DNA from: a virus
Length of the DNA stretch: 50,554 nt
Virus record (IMG/VR): IMGVR_UViG_3300032180_000009
Location: 1-50,554 of that record
Strand: one strand, 5' to 3'
The position numbers and the translations under genes were made by a program. Of the stretch, positions 1 to 8,096 are shown piece after piece. The number at the start of each line of letters is the position of its first letter. Position 1 is the first letter of the stretch. The notes under the pieces are model-generated. The model was not told the DNA's origin, made no database searches, and worked only from the letters and a program-made list of their open reading frames with translations.

Positions 1-121
1 CGTCGCACCGACGCGTCGGTCGTTCTGATCCCGCGCTGCGGTAGCTGCACCGCACCATAGGCCCTGCCCTCAGCCGTTGGCCGGGGGTGGGGCCAAAATT
101 TTGGCCCCACGCGAGGGCCAG
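1..121. repeat. Terminal direct repeat, left copy
   Basis: Bases 1-121 are identical to 50434-50554. This is either a true direct terminal repeat, as in many podoviruses, or the overlap left when an assembler closes a circular contig. It contains the last codons of the gene that begins at 50198 and a long palindrome. A repeat of exactly 121 bases is short for a T7-type repeat and looks like an assembly k-mer length, so I lean towards a circular-map artefact. Confidence 0.95.
87..110. other. Perfect 24-bp palindrome
   Basis: A perfect self-complementary sequence with GC-rich outer arms (GTGGGGCC) and an AAAATTTT centre, copied again in the right terminal repeat. It lies just after the stop codon of the gene that crosses the contig ends and about 65 bp before the first plus-strand promoter. 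The T-run lies inside the palindrome and not after it, so it is not a classical intrinsic terminator. It could be a protein-binding or packaging site. Confidence 0.7.
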
Positions 122-173
122 TCTACCCCAGCAAATTGTGTAAGAAAATTGAATCATGCATACAATGGGGTGC

Positions 174-201
174 TTGACATTCACGCCTAATGTGCCATAG
201 T
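174..201 (+). promoter_or_regulatory. Sigma70-like promoter for the plus-strand block
   Basis: TTGACA at 174-179 and CATAGT at 196-201, spaced 16 bp, with TGTGC just before the -10 box. It lies about 50 bases before the first plus-strand start codon at 250. The -10 area resembles those of the minus-strand promoters at 49612 and 46150, so these may form one phage promoter family read by host RNA polymerase. Confidence 0.7.
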
Positions 202-249
202 GATGGGTGACGGTGGTAGACCGACTCTGCCACGATTGGAGTGAAGGCG

Positions 250-630
250 ATGTTGGAGGGTTTTGTTGATGTGACGCCGATCGTTCGGTGTGGCGTCTAT
301 GCCTTGGTTCGGGATGGCGCGGTGGTTTACGTGGGTCAGGGCAAGAAGATGATTGCCCGAGTGGAGGCCCATCGCTCAAACTGGGGCCGGAAGTCAGTGC
401 CTGCTTGGATGCCGGTGTCGCTTCGAGGGGTGCTATTCGACCAAGTCTACGTCCTCCCCTGTCGCGTTGAAGACCTTGACCGCCTCGAAGCCGCCATGAT
501 CGACCTATACAAGCCGAAGTTCAACATCAAGCTCAAGGCTCCAACCCCATTGACTCGGCAACCCATTTCTGTGGCTGGAGTCCCACTGAACTTCCGTCCG
601 CCCACTCAAGGCTTCGAACGAAGGATCTAA
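250..630 (+). CDS. GIY-YIG family endonuclease
   Basis: The N-terminus shows the GIY-YIG core in variant form: GVYALV, then VVYVGQGKK about ten residues later, an Arg-containing helix (ARVEAH), and a conserved Glu region ending DLYKPKFN. This fold makes metal-dependent DNA cuts and is common in free-standing phage homing nucleases. I chose ATG 250 because GGAG at 238-241 is well spaced; a GTG at 241 is also possible. It is the first gene behind the plus promoter, directly before the terminase genes, where such nucleases often sit. A role in packaging or host DNA cleavage is also possible. The C-terminal 30 residues are Pro-rich and unassigned. Confidence 0.75.
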   Translation: MLEGFVDVTPIVRCGVYALVRDGAVVYVGQGKKMIARVEAHRSNWGRKSVPAWMPVSLRGVLFDQVYVLPCRVEDLDRLEAAMIDLYKPKFNIKLKAPTPLTRQPISVAGVPLNFRPPTQGFERRI

Positions 631-633
631 CCC

Positions 634-1248
634 GTGCCCCTCAAGGCAGGCCATATCAACGCCGCCCAACCCGAGATCTCTGGCATCCGGGTGCTTGCGC
701 GTGCGGATTTGAGTGTGCTCCTTGAGAAGCGCCCTCAGACCCTCCTCAAGTCCCTTAGCGATGGCCATCACCGTGTGGCTCGAGCCGTGGCGGCCGGCCT
801 TTCCAATGTCGATGTGGCTGCCATCACCGGCCGTACTGCCAATCGCATTGCTATGCTTAAGCAGGACCCTGCCTTCATCGAACTGGTCGCTCACTACCGT
901 GGCATTGTCACCTCGGACTATGTTCAGTCAGTCGACTCCTACATGGAAGTCGCCACTGCGAACATGCTCAAGGCTGAGACCATGCTTGGGGACAAACTGG
1001 ACGAAGCTCAAGACTCGGGCGAATCCTTGCCCACTCGAGACCTCATTGCCATCTCCCGCGACGCCGCCGATCGCTTCGGCTACGGCAAGATGCAAAAGAA
1101 CCTGAACGTCAATGTCGACTTCGCGTCTCAACTCGAAGCCGCCCGAAAGCGTTCATCTCAGGCCCGAAGCCAACCGGCTCGGGCGGCCCCAGAGACTCCC
1201 CCTGCCCTAGCCTTGTCTCTGGGGCCAACGTCGTTCAGGAGACTGTAA
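634..1248 (+). CDS. Small terminase subunit candidate
   Basis: A 204-residue protein with a helix-turn-helix-like segment near residues 45-70 (VARAVAAGLSNVDVAAITGR), followed by a long helical region and a basic Ala/Ser/Pro tail. That layout, together with its place immediately before the large terminase gene, fits a small terminase subunit that recognises the packaging site and recruits the motor. The start is GTG 634, four bases after the GIY-YIG stop, with an AAGGA-type ribosome binding site at 621-625. The family is assigned by architecture and context only. Confidence 0.65.
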   Translation: MPLKAGHINAAQPEISGIRVLARADLSVLLEKRPQTLLKSLSDGHHRVARAVAAGLSNVDVAAITGRTANRIAMLKQDPAFIELVAHYRGIVTSDYVQSVDSYMEVATANMLKAETMLGDKLDEAQDSGESLPTRDLIAISRDAADRFGYGKMQKNLNVNVDFASQLEAARKRSSQARSQPARAAPETPPALALSLGPTSFRRL

Positions 1249-1391
1249 TGGCCTCCTGTCATAGTAGGGACCCTACAGATGCTTGATCGCCCAGATGGTA
1301 GTCGGACATCGTTCGGTGTCGATCGTTCTGTGGGGTCCCGACCACCTCAGTGCCCGCCAGGGCTGCACGTTCCTTCCGAAAGCATCACTGC

Positions 1392-2975
1392 ATGGATATG
1401 AATCGACGACAACTACTTACCGGTGTGGGTGCCGTTGCGCTTGCCGGTGGTGCGTCTTCAACTTCAGCCATGTCCGCCGACCTCCTCGATTGGCTCGCCT
1501 CCGTCGCCGACGATCCCTATGCCTTCGCCCTAGGCGCCTTCCCGTGGGGCGAAGCCGGAACAGTGTTGGAGAACCACGTCCTAGACCCATGGCAAGTCTG
1601 GGTCCTCTGCGCCATCCGCGATCGCATCCTCAACATCGACGAGGCCATCCAAATCGCAGTCGCCTCCGGCCACGGCATCGGCAAGTCCGCCCTCGTCGCA
1701 ATCATCATCCTATGGGCCTTCACCACCTTTCCCGACACCCTAGGCATCGTTACCGCCAACACTGAAACCCAGCTCAAGACCAAAACCTGGGCCGCCCTCG
1801 GTAAGTGGTTCAACCTCTGTTGGTTCGCGCGAGAACACTTCACCCTGAATGCCACCTCACTGTTGAGCAAAGACCCTAGCCGAGAGCGCACATGGCGCAT
1901 CGACATGATCCCCTGGTCCGAAAAGAACCCCGAAGCCTTTGCCGGTATGCACAACGAAGGCAAGCGCATCCTGATGATCTTCGACGAGGCCTCAGCCATC
2001 CACGACCTCATCTGGGAAACCGCCGAAGGCGCCCTCACCGACGCCAAAACCCAAATCCTGTGGCTTTGCTTCGGCAACCCCACCCGCAACTCCGGCCGCT
2101 TCCGTGAATGCTTCGAAGGAGGAAAACACAATGCCTTTTGGCTCACCAGACAGATCGATTCGCGGACTGTTGCTATTACGAACAAGTCTCGCTTTGAGAA
2201 ATGGATCAAGGCCTACGGCGCCGACTCTGACTTTGTTCGCGTCCGTGTCTTGGGCCAGTTCCCACGAATCGGCGAGATGGAGTTCTTCAGCGCCACTGAT
2301 ATCGATGCAGCTATGGCGCCTGATCGCGAGGTATTTGTGGATGCTTTCACACCACTGGCGCTTGGCGTCGATGTCGCTCGCTTCGGCCGAAACAACTCCG
2401 TTCTATTTCCTCGTAAAGGCCGGGACGCCCGTTCCATTCCCAAGCGAGTCTACAACGGCCTCTCCACCGTCGAAGTAGCCAACCGAGTTCACTCCTGCTT
2501 CACCGAACTCCGGCCCGATGGAATCTTCATAGACGAAGGCGGTGTCGGTGGCGGCGTCGTTGACAACTGCCGGCGTCAGCAACTCTACGTCCTCGGCATT
2601 CAGTTCCAACAAAAGGACTCCATCACCGGCGTCGTCAACGACAACTCCGGAGAACGTTATGCCAACATGCGAGCGGCTATGTACGGCGCTGCTCGTGCTT
2701 GGCTCAAGGGCGGCATGTTGCCAATCGATCCTGACCTTCGCGCCGCAATGCTTGCCATCAAATACACCTTCAACCTCCGTGATGAAATCATCTTGGTTTC
2801 CAAAGAGGACTTGCTTGACGACAACCCCGACCTTGACCTCGACACTCTCGATGCCTTCTGCCTAACCTTTGGTGGACCACTGGCATCAAATGCCTATGCT
2901 GGAGGCGACCATCCACATAAACCTCTAGTCGAGTCAGAGTATGATCCATATAGTTCAGAAAGGATGAGTGCATAA
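1392..2975 (+). CDS. Terminase large subunit (packaging ATPase and nuclease)
   Basis: The DNA packaging motor. Counting from ATG 1392, Walker A is GHGIGKS at residues 93-99 and Walker B is LMIFDEAS with D198/E199. A nuclease domain has D327 in LGVDVAR and D381/E382 in IFIDEGG. FGNPTRNSGRF lies between the domains. The start is uncertain: GTG 1350, ATG 1392/1398 and ATG 1470 are in frame and none has a strong ribosome binding site. Oddly, the segment from 1398 to 1470 reads like a twin-arginine signal (NRRQLL followed by an Ala/Gly-rich hydrophobic stretch and Ala-Met-Ser-Ala). The conserved domain begins after 1470. The 143 bases between this gene and the previous one hold only a short GTAGGG-A-CCCTAC palindrome (1264-1276). 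Confidence 0.93.
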   Translation: MDMNRRQLLTGVGAVALAGGASSTSAMSADLLDWLASVADDPYAFALGAFPWGEAGTVLENHVLDPWQVWVLCAIRDRILNIDEAIQIAVASGHGIGKSALVAIIILWAFTTFPDTLGIVTANTETQLKTKTWAALGKWFNLCWFAREHFTLNATSLLSKDPSRERTWRIDMIPWSEKNPEAFAGMHNEGKRILMIFDEASAIHDLIWETAEGALTDAKTQILWLCFGNPTRNSGRFRECFEGGKHNAFWLTRQIDSRTVAITNKSRFEKWIKAYGADSDFVRVRVLGQFPRIGEMEFFSATDIDAAMAPDREVFVDAFTPLALGVDVARFGRNNSVLFPRKGRDARSIPKRVYNGLSTVEVANRVHSCFTELRPDGIFIDEGGVGGGVVDNCRRQQLYVLGIQFQQKDSITGVVNDNSGERYANMRAAMYGAARAWLKGGMLPIDPDLRAAMLAIKYTFNLRDEIILVSKEDLLDDNPDLDLDTLDAFCLTFGGPLASNAYAGGDHPHKPLVESEYDPYSSERMSA

Positions 2976-3238
2976 TGGTCGACCCCATCACCCTTACCGG
3001 CCTCGCCCTCGCTGCCGTCGGTGGTGCCACAGCCGCTGGCCTTGCGGGAGGTGGTGCCAGCGCCGCTCCCGCTCCCACACCGGCCTCCCCAACTGCTCCT
3101 GCTCCCACCGCTTCGGCCCCACCGGCCTCCAACCCCATGGGTCAAGCCAAGAAGCCGCCACCGCAGCAACAATCGTTCATCGGTGCAGCAGCGACTCCGA
3201 ATACCCAAAGCGGATCCAAGACACTTTTGGGACAGTGA
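2975..3238 (+). CDS. Small Ala/Pro-rich phage protein
   Basis: An 87-residue protein with a Gly/Ala-rich hydrophobic N-terminus (about residues 5-30), a Pro/Ala/Thr-rich middle and a polar tail. Its ATG overlaps the terminase stop by one base, so it is translated in series with it. Small proteins of this composition often lie between terminase and portal genes. I cannot assign a function; the N-terminus could be membrane-associated. Confidence 0.7.
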   Translation: MVDPITLTGLALAAVGGATAAGLAGGGASAAPAPTPASPTAPAPTASAPPASNPMGQAKKPPPQQQSFIGAAATPNTQSGSKTLLGQ

Positions 3239-3239
3239 T

Positions 3240-3386
3240 ATGCGTCTAGGCCCGACCAACCTCACAATCTACCGCTCCGGCGTCTGGTGGGGATGGATCA
3301 ACCTTCGCCACTGCCACTCGTGGCGCTGGGCCATTCTCTACCTCGGCCGCGTTGGCATTTGCTGGCATGTGCGCCCATGCCCGTAG
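3240..3386 (+). CDS. Small Trp-rich hypothetical protein
   Basis: A 48-codon ORF whose ATG lies one base after the preceding stop and whose end overlaps the next start by ten bases. It encodes a compact, basic and aromatic peptide with seven Trp and a hydrophobic AILYLGRVGICW segment, possibly membrane-interacting. The only support is the tight spacing and the lack of a better frame here. Confidence 0.45.
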   Translation: MRLGPTNLTIYRSGVWWGWINLRHCHSWRWAILYLGRVGICWHVRPCP

Positions 3387-3553
3387 TTCCCATGCCCACT
3401 GCGAAGCCATCGACCAAAGGTCCCAAGCACCTTCAAGACACTCGCCCTCCACCTTCCCAACCCTTTGCCCTTATGGCGGCCGCGCAAATGCATGACGAAG
3501 GGCGTCTCATTCCCGACCTCCCACCGCAGATGGGCGGTAAGGAACCTTCATGA
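3377..3553 (+). CDS. Small hypothetical protein before the portal
   Basis: A 58-residue, Pro-rich protein with a C-terminal segment MAAAQMHDEGRLIPDLPPQM. It begins at ATG 3377 inside the end of the previous small gene and its stop overlaps the portal start (ATGA at 3550), so translation is probably coupled. No function recognised. Confidence 0.6.
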   Translation: MPVVPMPTAKPSTKGPKHLQDTRPPPSQPFALMAAAQMHDEGRLIPDLPPQMGGKEPS

Positions 3554-5292
3554 ACGCCCATACCCCACCACCCATCGAAGCCAATGGCAACACCCGCGAC
3601 CAAGCCGCCCTTCGCTATTCCGAAGGTCGCCTCATTGGCCTTCGCGTCAACCGCTACTCTTGGTGGACCCACTGGCGTGAATTAGCCGATTACTTCCTCC
3701 CGAGGAGATACAAGTGGATCATAACCCCAAACATGATGGCTCGAGGCTCTCCGATCAATCAGCATATCCTCGATTCGACTGGTGTCATCTGTGCGCGCAA
3801 CCTAGCCTCCGGCCTCGTGAGTGGCAAGAGCTCACCCACCAGACCTTGGTTCAAACTCCGGATTGGCAAGATCGATTCAACGCAAACGTCTCCCGTTTCG
3901 CTTTGGCTCGCTGAGTGTGAGCGCCTCCTCTACCTCATCTTCTCCGAATCCAACTTCTACAACACCATCGCCCAGTTCTACTTCGACCTTGTGATCTTCG
4001 GCACTGCCTCAATGCTCATCTACGAGGACTTCGAGAATGTCATCAATTGCATCAACCCCTGCGCAGGGGAGTACTACGTCGACATTGATGGTAAGTACCG
4101 TCCGACCATTTTCTATCGTGAGTTCACGCTCACGGTGGACGCAGTTGTGGCTGAGTTCGGCTTTGACAACTGCTCCGACTCCGTCCAACAACTCTACCGC
4201 GATGCCGGTGGCGCCAATCGAACCCGAGAACTCATAATCGCCCACTCCATCGAACCCAACAACGACGGCAATGCCGAGGCCTTTGGTATCCCCACCATGT
4301 TCGCCTTCCGTGAGTTCTATTGGGAATGGGGCGGCTCTGCATCCCCTCAAGGTTCCAACTTCCAACCCCGCGGCTTCCTTCGCAAGAAGGGCTACTTCGA
4401 ACAACCTAACATCACCGGCAGATGGGACATCGTCTCCAACGACGCCTACGGCCGCTCCCCCGCCATGGACGCCCTGCCCGATCAGAAGCAAGTCCAACTC
4501 GAACAGCGCCGCAAGGCCCAAGCCATTGACAAGATGGTGAACCCGCCTCTCGTAGCCGATGTCCAGTTGAAGAATCAACCCGCCTCCCTCCTTCCGGGCG
4601 GGATGACCTATGTCAGTGGCTTTACCACCACCGGCAGACCCGGCATAGCCTCAGTCTACGACACCAAGTTCCCCGTCGCTGAGATCGTTCAAGACCTCGA
4701 AGAAGTCCGAGCCCGCCTTGGGAAGATCTTCTTCAATGACGTTCTGATGACCGCGTCCCAGTTCGAAACCCGTTCCAACGTCACCGCTGTTGAATGGAAT
4801 ATGCGCAAGTCTGAGTCCATGGTGGCCTTAGGCCCTGCCCTCGATCGGATTGATTTCGAAGTCCTTAGTCCCACCATAGAACGTGTCTTCGGCATTGCCT
4901 CACGCGCTGGCATCCTACCGCCTGCACCTCCAGAGATCGCCGGCGCCATGATCAATATCACCTACATCTCCATGCTAAAGCAGGCTCAAGACGCCAGTGC
5001 TTCCTCTGGCATCGAAGACGTCCTCCGCATGGCCGGTGAGTTGGTCGCCACCAAACCCGAGGCCATGGACAACATCGACATCGACTACGCTATTGACAAA
5101 TACTCCTACCTACGCGGTAATGATCCCAAGATGATCCGTAGTCCCCAAGACCTTGAACAGATCCGTGCCGATCGGGCCCAGCAAGCCCAAGCCGCTCAGC
5201 AGGCCCAGATTGCCGAACAGCTTTCCTCTGGCGCTGCCAATCTCTCCAAGGCCGGCCTAATGCCTCGTGGCCAACAACCGGTGCCAGCATGA
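3550..5292 (+). CDS. Portal (head-tail connector) protein
   Basis: A 580-residue protein of the podovirus head-to-tail connector type. The N-terminus (RYSEGRLIGLRVNRYSWWTHWRELADYFLPRR) and the following NQHILDSTG...ARNLASGLVSG region are typical. A long central helix region (DALPDQKQVQLEQRRKAQAI), a late ETRSNVTAVEW segment and a Gln/Ala-rich C-terminus complete the family pattern. Twelve copies normally form the ring through which DNA enters and leaves the capsid. The length is normal for the family. It lies between the terminase and scaffold genes, as expected. Confidence 0.92.
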   Translation: MNAHTPPPIEANGNTRDQAALRYSEGRLIGLRVNRYSWWTHWRELADYFLPRRYKWIITPNMMARGSPINQHILDSTGVICARNLASGLVSGKSSPTRPWFKLRIGKIDSTQTSPVSLWLAECERLLYLIFSESNFYNTIAQFYFDLVIFGTASMLIYEDFENVINCINPCAGEYYVDIDGKYRPTIFYREFTLTVDAVVAEFGFDNCSDSVQQLYRDAGGANRTRELIIAHSIEPNNDGNAEAFGIPTMFAFREFYWEWGGSASPQGSNFQPRGFLRKKGYFEQPNITGRWDIVSNDAYGRSPAMDALPDQKQVQLEQRRKAQAIDKMVNPPLVADVQLKNQPASLLPGGMTYVSGFTTTGRPGIASVYDTKFPVAEIVQDLEEVRARLGKIFFNDVLMTASQFETRSNVTAVEWNMRKSESMVALGPALDRIDFEVLSPTIERVFGIASRAGILPPAPPEIAGAMINITYISMLKQAQDASASSGIEDVLRMAGELVATKPEAMDNIDIDYAIDKYSYLRGNDPKMIRSPQDLEQIRADRAQQAQAAQQAQIAEQLSSGAANLSKAGLMPRGQQPVPA

Positions 5293-5492
5293 CCATAATT
5301 GCATCCTGCGGCCAAGTCCGCCATATCACCGTCGATCCCTTCGGCCGCGTTTTCGAAGTCACCAATCTTTTCGACAAGTTTGGCGAACCCACCCTCGATC
5401 CCGTACTTGCGTCCACCTGTGTTATCATGCTTTCCGATGGCGCATGGCTACCCCAAGATGCCAACGACGTTCCCATCTACACGGTGCATTGA
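5289..5492 (+). CDS. Small hypothetical protein
   Basis: A 67-residue protein beginning MTIIASCG, overlapping the portal stop by four bases (ATGA). It has a DPFGRVFEVTNLFDKFGEP segment typical of a small beta fold. Genes of this size with this opening are frequent beside phage portal genes, but I know no function. Confidence 0.65.
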   Translation: MTIIASCGQVRHITVDPFGRVFEVTNLFDKFGEPTLDPVLASTCVIMLSDGAWLPQDANDVPIYTVH

Positions 5493-5924
5493 ATGAACAA
5501 TGCCGCTGACCGAAAGTCCATCCGCCGCTTGGAGAAGCAGGCCAAACTCGTCGACGCCAATCGCCGTGCCGTCATAACTCAGTTGATGTCCACTTCCTTC
5601 GGCCGGGAGTGGATGTGGGATGTCCTCGCCCAGTGCCATTGCTTTGCCACCACCTTCAACGGCGATGCCCTTCAATCCGCTTTCATGGAGGGCCAACGTG
5701 CGATTGGCCTTGCCATCATCTCCGACATCATGCTCGCGTGCCCCGACCAATACATTCAAGCCATGAGAGAGTCAAATGAACGATCAAGTCTCGATGAACG
5801 ACGTAGCAGCCCGGAGTCCGACGGGGGAGATTCTGGATCAGTCGACGGTGACGACTCCGGGGGCGACCTCAACGGACCCGACCCTTACGCAACAGTCCCA
5901 ACAGGATCCTACGAAGTCCGCTGA
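5493..5924 (+). CDS. Bbp19-like phage protein
   Basis: The first ~95 residues match what I know of the Bordetella phage BPP-1 Bbp19 family: GREWMWDVLAQC, FATTFNGDALQSAFMEGQRAIGLAI and YIQAMRESNE. This family is found in head gene clusters of related podoviruses and its function is uncertain. The C-terminal 50 residues are acidic, Ser/Gly-rich and encoded in the same DNA as the start of the next gene: the two reading frames overlap for 149 bases. The start directly follows the previous stop. Confidence 0.75.
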   Translation: MNNAADRKSIRRLEKQAKLVDANRRAVITQLMSTSFGREWMWDVLAQCHCFATTFNGDALQSAFMEGQRAIGLAIISDIMLACPDQYIQAMRESNERSSLDERRSSPESDGGDSGSVDGDDSGGDLNGPDPYATVPTGSYEVR

Positions 5925-6531
5925 TGCAACACCTCCGAGTGACCCGACCAAGTCTACTGATCCCACACAGCCCCCTCCGGCCAAAGCCGACGCCGGTACC
6001 ACTGTTCCCGAGAAATATGAATTCAAAGCTCCCGACAACTACACCATTGATCCCGCCGCCATTGCCGCCGCGACCCCGATCTTCAAGGAACTCGGCCTGA
6101 CCCAAGATCAAGCCCAGAAGCTGATGGACATCCAAATCGCCCGTGAGATTGCCCTAGCCAAAGCCCCCGACGAGGCTGTTCGCACAATGCGCAATGGCTG
6201 GCGCGGTGAGACAGAATCTCACGCTGAGATCAAAGCCACCGTGGACAAAAACAGTGGCAAAACCGGAATGGACGCAGTCAAGGTCAACATCGCCCGGACC
6301 CTCTCCGTCCTCCCGGTGGATCTCCAAGTCGAGTTCAAAGACGCCATGAACCTTACCGGCGCTGGTGACCATCCGGCCTTCGTCCGCGCCTTCAACAAAC
6401 TCGCAGCCTTCGTGACCGAAGGCTCTCACGTCAACGGCAAAGGCCCATCCGAACTGGGCCAAACCAGACCCGGCACCACTACCAAACCCGACGCTGCCGC
6501 AGCTATGTATCCCGGCTTGGCCAGGGGTTAA
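5776..6531 (+). CDS. Capsid scaffold protein
   Basis: A 251-residue protein with a disordered Asp/Pro/Thr/Gln-rich N-terminus (residues 1-75) containing tandem DPTKS/T-like repeats, then a helical region (PEKYEFKAPDNYTIDP; LGLTQDQAQKLMDIQ; NGWRGETESHAEIKATV) typical of podovirus scaffolds. Such proteins guide capsid shell assembly and leave before packaging. Its ATG lies inside the previous gene, preceded by GAGAG. It lies between the portal and capsid genes, with an HNH gene in between. Confidence 0.8.
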   Translation: MNDQVSMNDVAARSPTGEILDQSTVTTPGATSTDPTLTQQSQQDPTKSADATPPSDPTKSTDPTQPPPAKADAGTTVPEKYEFKAPDNYTIDPAAIAAATPIFKELGLTQDQAQKLMDIQIAREIALAKAPDEAVRTMRNGWRGETESHAEIKATVDKNSGKTGMDAVKVNIARTLSVLPVDLQVEFKDAMNLTGAGDHPAFVRAFNKLAAFVTEGSHVNGKGPSELGQTRPGTTTKPDAAAAMYPGLARG

Positions 6532-6534
6532 TCA

Positions 6535-7041
6535 ATGCTCGACTACGATCGCCTAGTTGAACTGTTTGAGCTTTACGACAATGGCTGGTTCATAAACCGA
6601 GTTAGTCGCGGTCGTGCTAAAGAAGGCGAGCGTGCTGGTCAATTAGATATTCACGGCTATCGCCGTATCGTAATCGACTACGTTAAATACTACGAACACC
6701 ATCTCGTTTGGTTCTGGGTTCATGGTGAGTGGCCAGACGAGATTGATCATATCGATGGCGATCGAGCTAACAACGCACCCGATAACTTGCGTTGTTGTAC
6801 TCGCACTGAAAACTGTTTTAATGCCAAGAGAGAAACTGGTCAGTCCGGCCTCAAAGGGGCGTACCTGGATAAACGGAACCTTCAATGGTATTCCAAAATC
6901 CAGATCGGTGGTCAGGTGAAGTTCTTGGGAAACCACGGCTCTGCTGAAGAAGCACATGCGGCTTTCATGGCAGCAGTCGAACTTCATCATGGAGAGTTCG
7001 CTTTCCATAATAGACCACACCCTCAACAGGAGACTGAATAA
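6535..7041 (+). CDS. HNH homing-type endonuclease with AP2-like tail
   Basis: The HNH motif is clear: HHLVWFWVHGEWP, then DEIDHIDGDRANNAPDNLR (about residues 60-90), typical of the HNH_3 class. The tail (GLKGAYLDKRNLQWYSKIQIGGQVKFLGNHGSAEEAHAAFMAA, split at will) resembles an AP2-like DNA-binding domain. Free-standing genes of this kind cut DNA and spread between phages. It interrupts the normal scaffold-capsid order and looks lower in G+C than its neighbours, in line with late arrival. Its stop overlaps the capsid start by one base. Confidence 0.88.
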   Translation: MLDYDRLVELFELYDNGWFINRVSRGRAKEGERAGQLDIHGYRRIVIDYVKYYEHHLVWFWVHGEWPDEIDHIDGDRANNAPDNLRCCTRTENCFNAKRETGQSGLKGAYLDKRNLQWYSKIQIGGQVKFLGNHGSAEEAHAAFMAAVELHHGEFAFHNRPHPQQETE

Positions 7042-8084
7042 TGGCTGCTATTGGAAGTCTAGCCCTGACGTACGCGGACTGGGCAAAAAGATTGGAAGAT
7101 GGGTATCGAGTAGCAAATATCATCGAACTGCTTTCCCAGACCAACGAGATCCTCGACGATATCTTGGTTGTCGAAGGCAACCTCCCCACCGGACACAAGA
7201 CCACCGTCCGTACCGGTCTCCCTCAGGCCACTTGGCGCCTGTTGAACGCTGGCGTCCCCACCGGCAAATCAACCACCGCTCAGATCGTCGACACCGTCGG
7301 CAACCTCGAGACCTATGCCGATATCGACAAGGACATCGCAGACCTCAACGGTAATACCGCTGACTTCCGCCTGTCGGAAGTGCGCGCGTTCTTGGAAGGC
7401 ATGTCCCAACAGGTCGCCGCAACCCTGATCTACGGCAACCAATACGTCAACCCTGAGCGCTTCACTGGCCTTGCCCCACGCTACTCCACGGTCAACTCCG
7501 CCAACTCTCAGACCTCTGCCAACGTCCTCGATGCCGGCGGCGTTGCCTCCACCAACACCTCCTTGTGGATTGCCACCTGGGGCTCAGACACCCTCCACGC
7601 CATCTTCCCCAAGGGCAAAATCACCGGCCTCCAGCACCGTGACATGGGTGAGTGGCCGAACCTCGACGCCTCGGGCAACAAGTACCAAGTCTACCGCGAT
7701 CACTTCAAGTGGGAGATCGGGCTCTGCCTTCGCGACTGGCGCTATGTCGTTCGCGTCGCCAACATCGACGTCACTCAGCTAACCGGCGTCTCCGCAGCCA
7801 ACTTGATCAACTTGATCGTCCGTGGCCTCTACCGGCTGCCCACTGCCCCGTCGATGGCCACTGCCATTCAGACCAGCGACTCGCCGATGGTCCGTGCCAA
7901 CATGGGCAGGGTGTCGATCTACTGCAACCGCATCGTTAGGACCTATCTCGATCTTCAGGCCATGAATAAGACCAACGTCTTGCTCCGCCTTGAAGAGTTC
8001 GATGGCAAGGTCATCACCACCTTCCGCGGCATCGCAGTGCGCACCTGTGACGCCATCCTCAACAACGAGGCCCGAGTGGTCTAA
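7041..8084 (+). CDS. Major capsid protein
   Basis: A 347-residue protein placed right after the scaffold, starting AIGSLALTYADWAKR. Features seen in podovirus capsid proteins of this type include EILDDILVVEGNLPTGHK, TTVRTGLPQATWRLLN, AFLEGMSQQVAATLIYGN, and a C-terminal region with FDGKVITTFRGIAVRTCD. It should form the HK97-fold shell. The ATG overlaps the HNH stop, so expression may rely on upstream translation plus a site inside the HNH gene end. An AGGAGG ribosome binding site for the next gene follows it. Confidence 0.9.
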   Translation: MAAIGSLALTYADWAKRLEDGYRVANIIELLSQTNEILDDILVVEGNLPTGHKTTVRTGLPQATWRLLNAGVPTGKSTTAQIVDTVGNLETYADIDKDIADLNGNTADFRLSEVRAFLEGMSQQVAATLIYGNQYVNPERFTGLAPRYSTVNSANSQTSANVLDAGGVASTNTSLWIATWGSDTLHAIFPKGKITGLQHRDMGEWPNLDASGNKYQVYRDHFKWEIGLCLRDWRYVVRVANIDVTQLTGVSAANLINLIVRGLYRLPTAPSMATAIQTSDSPMVRANMGRVSIYCNRIVRTYLDLQAMNKTNVLLRLEEFDGKVITTFRGIAVRTCDAILNNEARVV

Positions 8085-8096
8085 TAGGAGGCTATC

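Noticed and set aside
1517-2209. 230-codon minus ORF opposite the terminase
   Set aside because: Lies over the terminase ATPase motifs; a shadow frame of G+C-rich coding DNA.
3021-3386. 121-codon ORF over two small genes before the portal
   Set aside because: Its first 70 codons are a shadow of the Ala/Pro-rich gene; only the part from ATG 3240 is kept.
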